Shown one piece after another: positions 15,618 to 24,655 of a stretch of DNA of 64,000 bases (positions within the stretch are counted from its first letter, which is position 1; each line of letters begins with the position of its first letter). The notes beneath the pieces were generated by a model. The model worked only from the letters and a program-made list of their open reading frames with translations. It had not been told where the DNA came from and searched no databases. The translations under genes and the position numbers were made by a program. Location of the stretch: the NCBI RefSeq assembly GCF_006716125.1, contig NZ_VFOM01000005.1, forward strand, positions 15,464 through 79,463, in the 5' to 3' direction. This DNA is from Homoserinimonas aerilata. Its GTDB lineage: Bacteria > Actinomycetota > Actinomycetes > Actinomycetales > Microbacteriaceae.

Positions 15618-17399
15618 TCACGCCGGAGTGCTGTGCTGTGCCGCCATCCGCACGGGCGCGTTGAGCGCGCCGTAGCCGTCGTAGCCTCCGCGGCGTTCGA
15701 CCATTTCGAGGAACACGCCGCCGACGGTGGGCGAGTAGAAGTGGATGAACTCTCCGTCTCCGTCGCGGTCGTAGAAGAGTCCGAGTTCGCGCAGCTCTGA
15801 GAGCAGGCCGCTGTCGAGGTCGAAGCGTGCCGCGAGGTCGTCGTAGTAGTTGCTCGGGATCTGCAGGAACGTCAGCCCGGAGTCGCGCGCTCGGCGCGCC
15901 ACCGCGATGAGGTCGTCGCAGCGCACCGCGATGTGCCGGGTCGGCAGCGGGGCGGTGGGGGGTGCGAGGTTTATCGGCAGGCGCACCACCCCGTCGGGCG
16001 TGCGCATCACCTGGCTGCGCACGAGCCCGCTGAGGCTCGGTACCTGTGCGGATGATTCGCTCGAGAGTGAGAGCACGCTGCTGGTGAAGAGCACCGCCTC
16101 GTCGAACTCCTGCCAGCGGTAGCCGAGGTTCACATGGTCGATGGTCCCGCGGAGCGCCCCGGTGTCGCTGGTGCCTCCGTCGAATTCGGTGACCCAGGAT
16201 GTTTCGGCGGGTCGGTCGTTCCAGTACACCTCGGTGCCGTCGGGTGCTGCGACGGCGCGCAGTTCCTGTTCGCCGGCGTAGGTGCGGCGGAAGACATTGG
16301 GGGCGCCGAGGGCGAGCGCGCGGTCGACGGCGGATCTCGCGTCGCCGACGTCCAGGCCGAAACCGGCCAGGCGGGGCTGTTCGTGTCTGGCCTGTTCGTT
16401 GAGGATGATCCGTGCGTCTCCGGCGGTCCAGAGGCGTACGGGTTTGCTGCGGTGCCGGCCGCGGAAGGTGAAGCCGAGTTGTGCGAGCATCTGGTCGAGG
16501 TCGGAGAGGTCGGCCCCGGCGATCTCGACGAAGTCGATGCCTGTCGCTGGCTGGGCGTCGTCGAGGCGGTTCTCCGGCCAGCCGTTCTCGGCGGCGGTGC
16601 GGTCGGCGAGCCATGTCAGGGAGCGGCGGGCGTGCGCGGCGGTGCGCACGGCATCCGTCTGGCGGTAGGTGTCGTTGAACACCTCGAGCGAGAGCGGGCC
16701 GGTGTAGCCGGCGCGGAGGACGTGGGCGAGGAAGTCGGTGAGCGCAAACGCGCCTTCGCCGGGGAACAGCCGGTGGTGTCGGCTCCACGACAGCACGTCC
16801 ATGTTCAGCGCGGGCGCGTCGGCGAGCTGCAGGAAGAAGATCTTGTCGCCGTCGATCTGTTCGATCCCTGCCGGGTCGTGGCCGCGCGAGAGGATGTGGA
16901 AGCTGTCGAGGCAGGTGCCCAGGTTGGGGCGGTCGGCGAGCTGGATGATGCGCCAGGCGTGCCGGTAGTCGTCGACGAAGCGACCCCAGGCGAGGGCTTC
17001 GTAGGCGATTCGGATGCCCCGGGTGGCTGCGAGGTCGGCGAGAGCGCCGAGTTGGCGGGCTGCGACCTCGTCGTCGTCGATCGTGGCGGTGGCCACGTTG
17101 CTGCAGACGAGGATGAGGGTTGCGCCGAGGCGCTGCATGACGTCGAATTTGGCTTCCGCGCGGCGCATGTTGTCGGCGAAGGTCGCATCGTCGACGCCTT
17201 CGAAGTCTCGGAAGGGTTGGAACAGGTCGATGGTGAGGCCGAGTCGTTCGCACAGTGCGCGGATCTCCTCTGGCGACTCGTAGGCTGCCACGAGGTCGGC
17301 ATCCATGATCTCGACTCCGTCGAAGCCGGCGGCGGCGCAGGCGTGGAGTTTCTCGGTGAGGCTTCCTGACAGGCAGACGGTGGCAATGGATGTGCGCAT
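15618..17399 (-). CDS. quiC: 3-dehydroshikimate dehydratase, two-domain QuiC/QsuB type
   Basis: 593 residues. The N-terminal half (about 1-280) is a sugar-phosphate-isomerase-like TIM barrel (SIATVCLSGSLTEKLHACAA, AAGFDGVEIMDADL), the catalytic domain that turns 3-dehydroshikimate into protocatechuate. The C-terminal half (about 290-593) is a vicinal-oxygen-chelate region like 4-hydroxyphenylpyruvate dioxygenase (TIDHVNLGYRWQEFDEAVLF). This fusion is typical of bacterial QuiC/QsuB. The start is ATG 17399, 6 nt after TACATT on the minus strand, so the transcript is probably leaderless, and the box lies inside a 20-bp palindrome. It is divergent from the TRAP/dehydrogenase operon that should supply its substrate. 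Confidence 0.88.
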   Translation of the reverse strand: MRTSIATVCLSGSLTEKLHACAAAGFDGVEIMDADLVAAYESPEEIRALCERLGLTIDLFQPFRDFEGVDDATFADNMRRAEAKFDVMQRLGATLILVCSNVATATIDDDEVAARQLGALADLAATRGIRIAYEALAWGRFVDDYRHAWRIIQLADRPNLGTCLDSFHILSRGHDPAGIEQIDGDKIFFLQLADAPALNMDVLSWSRHHRLFPGEGAFALTDFLAHVLRAGYTGPLSLEVFNDTYRQTDAVRTAAHARRSLTWLADRTAAENGWPENRLDDAQPATGIDFVEIAGADLSDLDQMLAQLGFTFRGRHRSKPVRLWTAGDARIILNEQARHEQPRLAGFGLDVGDARSAVDRALALGAPNVFRRTYAGEQELRAVAAPDGTEVYWNDRPAETSWVTEFDGGTSDTGALRGTIDHVNLGYRWQEFDEAVLFTSSVLSLSSESSAQVPSLSGLVRSQVMRTPDGVVRLPINLAPPTAPLPTRHIAVRCDDLIAVARRARDSGLTFLQIPSNYYDDLAARFDLDSGLLSELRELGLFYDRDGDGEFIHFYSPTVGGVFLEMVERRGGYDGYGALNAPVRMAAQHSTPA

Positions 17400-17405
17400 C
17401 GCCCC

Positions 17406-17425
17406 AATGTACCGATTTGTACATT
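17406..17425. promoter_or_regulatory. Palindromic operator 1 over the quiC -10 box
   Basis: AATGTACCGATTTGTACATT, perfect 7-bp arms. Its left half read on the minus strand is TACATT, the -10 of quiC, 6 nt before the ATG. A bound repressor would block the promoter. Confidence 0.7.
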
Positions 17426-17440
17426 GATGCGACAGGGGTC

Positions 17441-17470
17441 TTGCAGACCTAATGTAATAACCAGTACGTT
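17441..17470 (+). promoter_or_regulatory. TRAP operon promoter with overlapping operator 2
   Basis: -35 TTGCAG (17441-17446), 18-bp spacer, -10 TACGTT (17465-17470). Operator 2, AATGTAATAACCAGTACGTT (17451-17470), repeats the form AATGTA-N7-GTACRTT of operator 1 and covers the -10. The two operators start 45 bp apart. Confidence 0.65.
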
Positions 17471-17514
17471 AGTTACCGCGCGGGTGACTGCGCCCAAGAG
17501 AACAAGGAAGTCTC

Positions 17515-18060
17515 GTGAGCAGTACACAACCACGTCAACGACGACAAGGCCCCCTGTGGCGCATCGTCTCCATTCTCACCGCGGTGGAGATCGTGATCGG
17601 GGCCATCGCCCTGCTCGCGATCTTCGTTCTCGTCTTCATGCAGGCGGCGCAGCGCTACACGTCGTTCGAGAGCTTCGCCTGGACGGGTGAGCTCGCGAAG
17701 TTCGCCATGATCTGGCTCAGCTTCTCGGTGATGGGTGTGCTCGTGACATCCCGCGGCCACATCGCCCTCGAGATCGTCGACAGCTTCAAGAACAAGATGA
17801 TCGTGCGCGTCGTGCAGACCATCGCGCTCGTGATCGTCGTAGCGGTGGGCGCCGGCCTCGTCGCCGAGGCGTGGGCGCTCGTCACGACCCAGGGCATCAT
17901 CAAGTCGCCCGTTCTGCGCCTCCCCATGTCGTTCGTCTACATCCCCGTTCTCATCGGTGTCGCGAGCCTCACCATCCGGGCCGCCATCGCCGCCATCGAC
18001 GTCGTCATCAACGGCCCGCACCTCGCGGACTACGAAGAAAGTGAAGTGACGGCCGCATGA
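17515..18060 (+). CDS. dctQ: TRAP transporter small permease (DctQ type)
   Basis: 181 residues with four membrane segments (about 22-45, 62-82, 100-125, 140-160). The family signature is the second helix region with FAWTGELAKFAMIWLSFSVM. It forms the small membrane subunit of a Na+-driven TRAP carrier. GTG 17515 follows CAAGGAAG. First gene of the quinate/shikimate operon; overlaps dctM by ATGA. Confidence 0.9.
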   Translation: MSSTQPRQRRQGPLWRIVSILTAVEIVIGAIALLAIFVLVFMQAAQRYTSFESFAWTGELAKFAMIWLSFSVMGVLVTSRGHIALEIVDSFKNKMIVRVVQTIALVIVVAVGAGLVAEAWALVTTQGIIKSPVLRLPMSFVYIPVLIGVASLTIRAAIAAIDVVINGPHLADYEESEVTAA

Positions 18061-19331
18061 GTCTCATCGTTCTCGGCCTCCTCATCGCCGTACTCCTCGT
18101 CATCCGTGTGCCCGTCGCGTTCGCCTTCCTCGGCCCCTCCATGCTCTACATGGTGCTCGAGGGCCAGTCGACCGGCATGGCGCTGCGCAGCGTCACCAAC
18201 GCGATGGGCAGCTTCCCGCTGCTCGCCGTGCCACTCTTCATCTTCCTGGGCGCCCTCGCCAACCATGCGGGAATCGCCGACCGGCTCTTCCGCTTCGCCC
18301 TCGCCGTGCTGGCGCGGGTGCGGGGCAACCTCGGCTACGTCGCCGTCGGCACCAGTGTCGGCTTCTCCTGGATGAGCGGATCGGCCGTCGCCGACGCCGC
18401 CGCGCTGGGCAAGGTGCAGATCCCGGCCATGATCCGTGCGGGCTACAGCCGACGCTTCGCGACCGGCGTCAATGCCGCCTCGTCGCTCGTCGCGCCCGTC
18501 ATGCCCCCGAGCATCCCCGCCGTCATCTTCGCCGGGCTCGCCGCCATCTCGACCGGCGCGCTGTTCGCGGCATCCGTCATCCCGGCGCTGCTGATGGCAG
18601 CCGGCCTCTGCATCGTCGTGTGGGTGCTCGTGCGACGCAACCCCAGCATCCAGAAGGGCGTGTGGGACAGGGCCGAGGTCATTGCGTCGAGCAAGGGCGT
18701 CATCCTGCCGATGGTCACGCCGTTCATCATCCTCGGCGGAATCCTCGGCGGCTTCTTCACCCCCACGGAGGCCGCAGCCGTCGGCGTCGCCTACATCCTT
18801 CTCGTCGGGCTCCTGCAGCGCTCGCTGAGCCTCAAGGGTTTCATCACGGCGGTCAAGGAGTCGGTCATGACGACCGCCTCCATCATGGTCATCGTCGCCA
18901 GCGCATCGCTCCTCGGCTACATCCTGGCGAGGGAGCGGCTGCCCCAGCTGCTCACCGAGTTCTTCTTCACGCTCACCGACAACCCGACCGTGTTCATGGC
19001 GCTCGCCGCCGTGCTCATGCTCATCCTGGGTACCGTCATCGACGCGACGGCCATCCTCGTGCTCGTCGTGCCGATCCTCATGCCCATCGCGGTGCAGTAC
19101 GGCGTCGACCCGATCGTGCTCGGCGTCATGCTGATCATCTCGCTCATGATCGGACTGCTGACCCCGCCGGTGGGCACCGTGCTGTTCGTGACCGCCGCGG
19201 TGTCGAGGACCCGGGTGGGAGAGGTCTTCAAGGGCTGCCTGCCGTTCATCATCCCGTCGCTCGTGATCGTCGTGCTCGTCATCCTGTTCCCCGACGCGGT
19301 CATGTGGCTGCCGGGGGTGCTCGGGCTGTGA
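18057..19331 (+). CDS. dctM: TRAP transporter large permease (DctM type)
   Basis: 424 residues, about 11-12 hydrophobic segments, with DctM landmarks near GFSWMSGSAVADAAALGKVQ (about 100-119) and SSLVAPVMPPSIPAVIFAG. It is the ion-coupled transport subunit. The 4-nt overlaps with dctQ (ATGA) and with the dehydrogenase gene (GTGA) show a tightly coupled operon; the adjacent dehydratase and dehydrogenase suggest quinate, shikimate or 3-dehydroshikimate as the transported substrate. Confidence 0.93.
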   Translation: MSLIVLGLLIAVLLVIRVPVAFAFLGPSMLYMVLEGQSTGMALRSVTNAMGSFPLLAVPLFIFLGALANHAGIADRLFRFALAVLARVRGNLGYVAVGTSVGFSWMSGSAVADAAALGKVQIPAMIRAGYSRRFATGVNAASSLVAPVMPPSIPAVIFAGLAAISTGALFAASVIPALLMAAGLCIVVWVLVRRNPSIQKGVWDRAEVIASSKGVILPMVTPFIILGGILGGFFTPTEAAAVGVAYILLVGLLQRSLSLKGFITAVKESVMTTASIMVIVASASLLGYILARERLPQLLTEFFFTLTDNPTVFMALAAVLMLILGTVIDATAILVLVVPILMPIAVQYGVDPIVLGVMLIISLMIGLLTPPVGTVLFVTAAVSRTRVGEVFKGCLPFIIPSLVIVVLVILFPDAVMWLPGVLGL

Positions 19332-20266
19332 CCGTGACCGTTCCGACATCCGCTGCCATGGTTCGGCGCCCCGCCGTGCTCATCGGTCTCATCGGTGAGG
19401 GCGTCACGCCGTCGCTGACGCCCCCGATGCACGAGCTCGAGGGCGCGCGGCACTCGATGAACTACGTGTATCGCACGATCGATCTCGGGCGGGGCGACAA
19501 CACTCCCGAGTACGTCTCCCAACTGCTGTGGTCGGCGCGAAGGATGGGCTTCACCGGGCTGAACATCACCCACCCGATCAAGCAGGCGGTGATCAAGCAC
19601 CTCGACGAGCTGGCACCCAGCGCCCGCACGGTGGGGGCCGTCAACACGGTCGTCTTCGACGGCGAGCGGATGACCGGCCACAACACCGACGTCACCGGTT
19701 TCGGTGCCGCATTCGATGATGCGTTCGGCATTGTCGCCCACGGCCGCGTCGTTCTCGTGGGTGCCGGTGGTGCCGGTGCCGCCGTGGCGAGTGCCCTCGC
19801 CGCGCGCCAGGTGCGGGAACTCGTGATCGTCGACGTCGAGCGGGAGCGTGCCGAAGGGCTCGCCGCGAGCGTGCGGCCCGCCGCGCACGGCCAGGTGAGC
19901 ACGGCAGCGCTCGACGAGCTGCCCGGGTGGCTGCAGGATGCCGACGGTGTCGTCAATGCGACGCCGTGGGGCATGGCCGCGCATCCGGGCACCGCCTTCG
20001 ACCTCGAACTGCTCACCCCGAACATGTTCGTCGCCGACATCGTCTACCGGCCGGCAGAGACGGCACTCCTCGAAGGCGCGAAGGCCCGCGGATGTCGCAC
20101 CATGTCCGGCCTCGGAATGGCCATGCACCAGGCGGCCGACGCCTTCGAGATCTTCACCGGAGAATCAGCCGATCGGCGGGCGATGCTCGCCGATCTCGAA
20201 ACTCTCGTCGCTGATGAAGCGGCGGGGCACCCTGCCCATGTGGCACCAATGAGAGGAACAAACTGA
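19328..20266 (+). CDS. Quinate/shikimate dehydrogenase (catabolic AroE/QsuD type)
   Basis: 312 residues from GTG 19328, which overlaps the dctM stop as GTGA. The N-terminal substrate domain has LIGLIGEGVTPSLTPPMHE, the SxTP pocket expected of shikimate/quinate enzymes; NITHPIKQ carries the catalytic lysine and GHNTDVTGF the aspartate. The Rossmann domain has VVLVGAGGAGAAVASAL. The enzyme would oxidise quinate to 3-dehydroquinate or shikimate to 3-dehydroshikimate with NAD(P)+. Its place between transporter subunits and beside quiC argues for catabolism, not aromatic amino-acid synthesis. A dedicated 3-dehydroquinate dehydratase gene is not in the window. Confidence 0.88.
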   Translation: MTVTVPTSAAMVRRPAVLIGLIGEGVTPSLTPPMHELEGARHSMNYVYRTIDLGRGDNTPEYVSQLLWSARRMGFTGLNITHPIKQAVIKHLDELAPSARTVGAVNTVVFDGERMTGHNTDVTGFGAAFDDAFGIVAHGRVVLVGAGGAGAAVASALAARQVRELVIVDVERERAEGLAASVRPAAHGQVSTAALDELPGWLQDADGVVNATPWGMAAHPGTAFDLELLTPNMFVADIVYRPAETALLEGAKARGCRTMSGLGMAMHQAADAFEIFTGESADRRAMLADLETLVADEAAGHPAHVAPMRGTN

Positions 20267-21291
20267 TGATCACACGTCGTTCACACCGAATGAAGTGGGT
20301 CGCCCTGCTCGCCGCCCCGGCAATGCTGCTGGTGGGCTGCGCAGGAGACTCGGGTGAGGGAGATGTTGCCAACGGTGGCACCATCGAGCTGACCCTTGCC
20401 CACAGCTACAACCCCGACCAGCCGCAGGACCGCTGTGGCGCTCAGGTCATCGCCGATGACGTCAACAGCGCTGACGTCGGCCTCAAGATCGAGCTCTTCG
20501 GCTCCAGCCAGCTCGGCGGCGACGCCGACCGTGTCGCGTCGGTCGCCTCCGGTGACATCGACATCGACATCCAGGGTGCCTCGGCACTCGGCGCGGTGTA
20601 CGAGCCGATCAGCGTGCTCGACGCGGCCTACGCCTTCGACGACGCCGACCACCTTGCCGCCTTCATGGCGAGCGACGCCTCGAAGACGCTGACGGATGCG
20701 TTCGCCGAGGAGACCGGAATCCACGCCCTCGGCGTGTGGTCGGCCGGAGCGCGCCACTTCACGGCCAACACGCCCATCCGCACGCCGGATGACCTCGACG
20801 GGCTTCGCATCCGCTTCCCCGGTTCGCCGCAGTTCCTCATGAACGCCAAGGCGCTCGGCGCCCAGGCGACCGAGGTCGCGTACGAGGAGCTCTACCTCGC
20901 CCTGCAGCAGGGCACGGTCGAGGGCCAGGAGAACCCGATCACGAACATCAAGTCGCAGAACCTCTCCGAGGTGCAGGACTACCTGAGCCTCAGCGCGCAC
21001 CAGCTCAACACCAACGTCGTCATCATGAGCTCCAAGTGGGACGAGCTCAACGACGAGCAGCAGACGGTACTTCAGGATGCTGTCGAGCACGCCGTGACCG
21101 AGGTCACCACCTGCGTGGCTGACGACGAGGAGACGACCCTCGAGGAGTGGCGCACCGCCGGCGACTGGGAGATCGTCGACGACGTTGACGTCGACGCGTT
21201 CCAGAAGAAGGCCGTCGCCTACCTCAGCGACACCTTCACGGGTGACTCGCTCGAGGTGTTCGAGGCCATCCGTTCGACGTCGTCCAAGTAG
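20266..21291 (+). CDS. dctP: TRAP transporter substrate-binding lipoprotein (DctP type)
   Basis: 341 residues. The signal peptide ends in a lipobox (AMLLVGC, Cys at residue 25), so the protein is tethered outside the membrane. The DctP motif GLRIRFPGSPQFLMNAKALG is followed by EELYLALQQGTVEGQENP, including the arginine that binds the substrate carboxylate. The ATG at 20266 shares one base with the upstream stop; ATG 20290 is an alternative. Unusually, the binding protein is last of the three subunits and is separated from them by the dehydrogenase gene. Confidence 0.93.
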   Translation: MITRRSHRMKWVALLAAPAMLLVGCAGDSGEGDVANGGTIELTLAHSYNPDQPQDRCGAQVIADDVNSADVGLKIELFGSSQLGGDADRVASVASGDIDIDIQGASALGAVYEPISVLDAAYAFDDADHLAAFMASDASKTLTDAFAEETGIHALGVWSAGARHFTANTPIRTPDDLDGLRIRFPGSPQFLMNAKALGAQATEVAYEELYLALQQGTVEGQENPITNIKSQNLSEVQDYLSLSAHQLNTNVVIMSSKWDELNDEQQTVLQDAVEHAVTEVTTCVADDEETTLEEWRTAGDWEIVDDVDVDAFQKKAVAYLSDTFTGDSLEVFEAIRSTSSK

Positions 21292-21325
21292 TCGACCCGA
21301 AGGTCAGCTGGAGAAGTCAGACAAG

Positions 21326-22300
21326 ATGACGGCGTCCACGATTCCGACGTTCACCGGTGAGGTGACGGCGGAGAAGCTCGGTACGACGCTCATCCACGAA
21401 CACGTGTTCGTGATGAGCCCGGAGCTCGACGTGAACCTGCCCCACCCCGAATGGGATGAGGAGCAGGCGATCGATCGGGCAGTCGCCGGCTTCGAGCGTC
21501 TCAGCGTGCTCGGCGTGGACACCGTCGTCGACCTGACCGTGCTCGGCCTCGGCCGCGACGTCGAGCGGGTGCGGCGGGTCGCAGAACGAAGCCCGGTGCG
21601 GCTCATCGCCGCGACCGGGTACTACACGAGCGATGTGCTTCCGCACTTCTTTCGCACCCACGGTCCGGGTCGCCTCGTCGGCGGCCCGGATCCGCTCGTG
21701 GACCTCTTCGTCGGCGACATCGAGCGCGGAATCGCCGGGACGGACATCCGGGCCGGCATGCTGAAGGTGGTCTCCGACGCGGAGGGCATCACGGATGATG
21801 CCGAACGGGTGTTCCGCGCGGCGGCGATCGCGCACCAGCAGACGGGCGTGCCCATCACGACACACTCGCACGCCCCCTCACGCGGCGGCATCCAACAGCA
21901 GGTGCTGCTCGCGCGACTCGGCGTGCCACTCGACCGGGTCGTCATCGGCCACAGCGGCGACTCGGACGACCTCGACTATCTGCGCGAGCTGGCCGCGCGC
22001 GGCTCGTTCCTCGGCTTCGACCGCTTCGGCATGGAACACATGGGCTCAGACGAGGCGCGCATCCGCGGCCTCCTCACCCTCCTCGAAGAGGGCTACGCGA
22101 GCCAACTCGTGCTCTCGCACGACGCCGCATTCTTCAGCCGCGTGACGCCGCCAACGTGGCGAGCCGCGAACACCCCGAACTGGCACATGGAGCACCTCTC
22201 GCGCACCATCCTGCCCCGCCTGCGCGCGGAGGGCGTCGACGACCGCACCATCGACCAGCTCATGATCGACAACCCCCGCCGCGTACTCTGTGGCGCCTGA
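21326..22300 (+). CDS. Phosphotriesterase-family metal hydrolase (probable lactonase)
   Basis: 324 residues with amidohydrolase-type metal ligands: HEHVF near the start (HxH), a lysine in GMLKVVSD as the likely bridging residue, THSHA and IGHSGDSDDL for the remaining histidines, and SHDAAFF with the final aspartate. Such PTE-like proteins are mostly lactonases. Start ATG 21326 follows GGAGAAG. It is 34 bp after dctP in the quinate/shikimate operon, so a role on a lactone or ester of these hydroxy acids is plausible but unproven. Confidence 0.82.
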   Translation: MTASTIPTFTGEVTAEKLGTTLIHEHVFVMSPELDVNLPHPEWDEEQAIDRAVAGFERLSVLGVDTVVDLTVLGLGRDVERVRRVAERSPVRLIAATGYYTSDVLPHFFRTHGPGRLVGGPDPLVDLFVGDIERGIAGTDIRAGMLKVVSDAEGITDDAERVFRAAAIAHQQTGVPITTHSHAPSRGGIQQQVLLARLGVPLDRVVIGHSGDSDDLDYLRELAARGSFLGFDRFGMEHMGSDEARIRGLLTLLEEGYASQLVLSHDAAFFSRVTPPTWRAANTPNWHMEHLSRTILPRLRAEGVDDRTIDQLMIDNPRRVLCGA

Positions 22301-22342
22301 GACTCGACGCCCCGCCTTTCGCGCTGGGAAGTCGCTGAGAAC

Positions 22343-22348
22343 TATGGT
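22343..22348 (+). promoter_or_regulatory. -10 box TATGGT, leaderless promoter of tetR
   Basis: TATGGT ends 6 nt before GTG 22355, with no Shine-Dalgarno in between. Confidence 0.5.
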
Positions 22349-22354
22349 GAGACC

Positions 22355-22999
22355 GTGACCGAAGCCCCTGTGCGCCGCCGCGACCGAGAACGCACCCGAG
22401 CAGAACTCCTCAGGGTGGCGACCGAGGCGTTCGCCGAGTCCGGATTCGCGGGCACCCGAGTCGACGACATCGCCGACCGCACGCAGACCACGAAGCGGAT
22501 GATCTACTACTACTTCGGAGGCAAGGAGCAGCTCTACCTTGCCGTGCTCGAGAACGCCTACCGGGGCATCCGCGAAGCAGAGCAGCAGGTGCACGTCGGC
22601 GACCTGGAGCCCGTCGAGGCCGTCCGCCGCATTGCCGAGCTCACCTACGACCACCACCTCAACCACCGCGAGTTCATCCGGCTCGTCTCGATCGAGAACA
22701 TCCACCACGGCAGCTACATCCGTCGCCTCGGATCACTGAAAGAGCTCAACCAGCCGGCGGTCGGCGTTCTCGACACCGTTCTCAGTCGCGGGCGCGACGA
22801 GGGCCGACTGCGCGACGACGTCGACGCACTCGACGTGCACCTGGTGATCAGCTCGTACTGCTTCTTCCAGGTCGCCAACCAGCACACGTTCGGCTACCTG
22901 TTCGACCGCGACCTGCTCGACCCGGACCGCCGGGAGCACCTCCGGGCGATGATCGGCGACGTCGTCGTAGCGTGGCTCACTGCCACCCCCACCGCCTGA
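22355..22999 (+). CDS. TetR/AcrR family transcriptional regulator
   Basis: 214 residues: TetR helix-turn-helix near residues 12-58 (ELLRVATEAFAESGFAGTRV, then TTKRMIYYYFGGKEQLYLAV) and an all-helical ligand domain. It closes the quinate/shikimate region on the same strand but with its own leaderless promoter. The pair of 20-bp palindromes at 17.4 kb has the size and symmetry of TetR operators, so this protein is the best local candidate to control both quiC and the TRAP operon. No copy of that palindrome occurs in front of tetR itself. Confidence 0.9.
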   Translation: MTEAPVRRRDRERTRAELLRVATEAFAESGFAGTRVDDIADRTQTTKRMIYYYFGGKEQLYLAVLENAYRGIREAEQQVHVGDLEPVEAVRRIAELTYDHHLNHREFIRLVSIENIHHGSYIRRLGSLKELNQPAVGVLDTVLSRGRDEGRLRDDVDALDVHLVISSYCFFQVANQHTFGYLFDRDLLDPDRREHLRAMIGDVVVAWLTATPTA

Positions 23000-23014
23000 G
23001 CCCACCCGCCACCT

Positions 23015-24463
23015 TCACCCGGTGGCTGTCGCCAGCAGCAGCGTCAGGGGTGCGAGCAGCACCAGCACGACGCCGTTGGCGATGAGCGCCGTGCGGATGA
23101 CCCGCCCGGCATCCACTGCGGCATCCGTGTCTCTGCGGAGCCCGTTGGCGACGCTCAGCGCGAGGGCCACGCGCGACGGCGAGATCATCACGGCCGCACC
23201 GGTTGCGATGTTCTGCGCCCCGAGAGCGACGAGCGGGTTCGCCCCGAGCGCGACTGTCGCGTTGGAGACCCCCGCCGCGAACATGGCCGCCGTGGCCGTG
23301 TTCGATGCGGTCACGTAGCCGCCGATGAGGCCGATGGCGGGCACGACGAGCAGGAATCCCCCGCCGAGCATGGCGGCGCCCTGCGCGAGCGTCGTGCTCA
23401 TCCCGTTTGCGGCGAGCAGCCCGCCGAAGACGATGAACAGCACGGTGACGACGCAGACGGGCCAGAACAGCCGCAGGCCGCTTCTGATGCTGGCTGTCGC
23501 ATCCGCCCGCCCTATGCCGAGCAGTGCGGGTGCGGCTGCCGCAGACACGAGCAGCCACAGGGCCGGGCTGGTGAGAACGGCGGATGCGGCGCCCAGATCG
23601 ACGACGGAGGTGAGGGCCGTCATGGCCAGCATCGCGCCGATGAGCAGGATGTACGGCAGCAGGGAGCGCACCGTCTCGCGGCGCATGGCGGGGATGGGGC
23701 CGCCGCGGAGGCGTGCAAGCAGCAGCACCGTGACGCATGCGGCGAGTGAGGCGAGGATGCCGCCGAGCGGCACGCTCACCCACGCGTTGGTGGCGATCAG
23801 CGCGCCCCAGGTGGCGAACACGACGGTGAGCGTCTCGCCGGCCATGCGGAGTGCGCCACGGCGGCCCATCCCGACGATGGACATGATGATGCCCATGACG
23901 AGCAGCACCGGCAGGTTGAGCACGGCGCTCCACACGCCGACGTCGCGCAGGCTGTGCCCGCTCATCTCGGCCATGACGAGCAGCCCGGGCCCGAGTGAGC
24001 CCCACGGCGCGAGCACGATGCTGAGCAGACCGATGGTCGCGGCCTTCGTCGCGGTGAGCCCGACACGCATGAGCAGCGGGATGCCGATGATGACGCCGAC
24101 GCCCCAGCCGATGATGCTCTCGGCGAGCGGGGTCACGCCGAGGCCCAGCAGCAGCACGGCCCGGTCGCGTCCGTGCGATGCGGAGCCGAGCCATCCGCCG
24201 ATGCGTTCCTGCGCGCCGGACACTGCCAGGAATTCGGCCAGCAGGATGCCACCGAAGATGATGAGCACGACAGCGACGGTCAGCAGAAGCAGCGAATGTG
24301 CCGTCGACTCGAGCGCCGCAGGCGTGATCGGGAACCAGATGCTGAGCGCGAGCGTGACCGCGATGGTGCCGAGTACGGCCGGCACGGGCTTCACCCGCAG
24401 CGCCAGGAGCCCTGCGATGAGCGCGATGGGGAGCGCAGCGAGGAGGAGGTGGATGACGTCCAT
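23015..24463 (-). CDS. L-lactate permease (LctP) family transporter
   Basis: 482 residues, about 12-13 hydrophobic segments, with the family pattern in which PLAESIIGWGVGVIIGIPLL sits mid-membrane and GYVTASNTATAAMFAAGVSN near the C-terminus. LctP proteins import lactate, glycolate or related 2-hydroxy acids with protons or sodium. It stands alone, its 3' end facing that of the tetR gene. It could extend the hydroxy-acid theme of the preceding island, but no shared operator was seen. Confidence 0.85.
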   Translation of the reverse strand: MDVIHLLLAALPIALIAGLLALRVKPVPAVLGTIAVTLALSIWFPITPAALESTAHSLLLLTVAVVLIIFGGILLAEFLAVSGAQERIGGWLGSASHGRDRAVLLLGLGVTPLAESIIGWGVGVIIGIPLLMRVGLTATKAATIGLLSIVLAPWGSLGPGLLVMAEMSGHSLRDVGVWSAVLNLPVLLVMGIIMSIVGMGRRGALRMAGETLTVVFATWGALIATNAWVSVPLGGILASLAACVTVLLLARLRGGPIPAMRRETVRSLLPYILLIGAMLAMTALTSVVDLGAASAVLTSPALWLLVSAAAAPALLGIGRADATASIRSGLRLFWPVCVVTVLFIVFGGLLAANGMSTTLAQGAAMLGGGFLLVVPAIGLIGGYVTASNTATAAMFAAGVSNATVALGANPLVALGAQNIATGAAVMISPSRVALALSVANGLRRDTDAAVDAGRVIRTALIANGVVLVLLAPLTLLLATATG

Positions 24464-24553
24464 AAAGCGGTCGAAGGCCCTTTCTGGGCGGATGTCTGCC
24501 GGTCGGGCCCCGTTCCCGGCAACACACCAAATCTACCCCAGACCCGCTGGTTG

Positions 24554-24644
24554 AGGTTTCGAGACGACCTCGTTCCTCGGCCTCCTCAACCCGCGAAGTT
24601 ACCCGCTGGTTGAGGAGGCCGCCCGCGGCCGTCTCGAAACCGCA
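24554..24644. repeat. GGTTGAGG hairpin repeat pair (R4)
   Basis: Hairpin one uses GGTTTCGAGAC (from about 24555) and CCTCAACC (to 24592); hairpin two is GGTTGAGG ... GTCTCGAAACC with interior GGCCGC/GCGGCC (24607-24642). It lies between the divergently arranged ends of the LctP gene start and the esterase stop. Confidence 0.75.
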
Positions 24645-24655
24645 CCAACGGGCAA

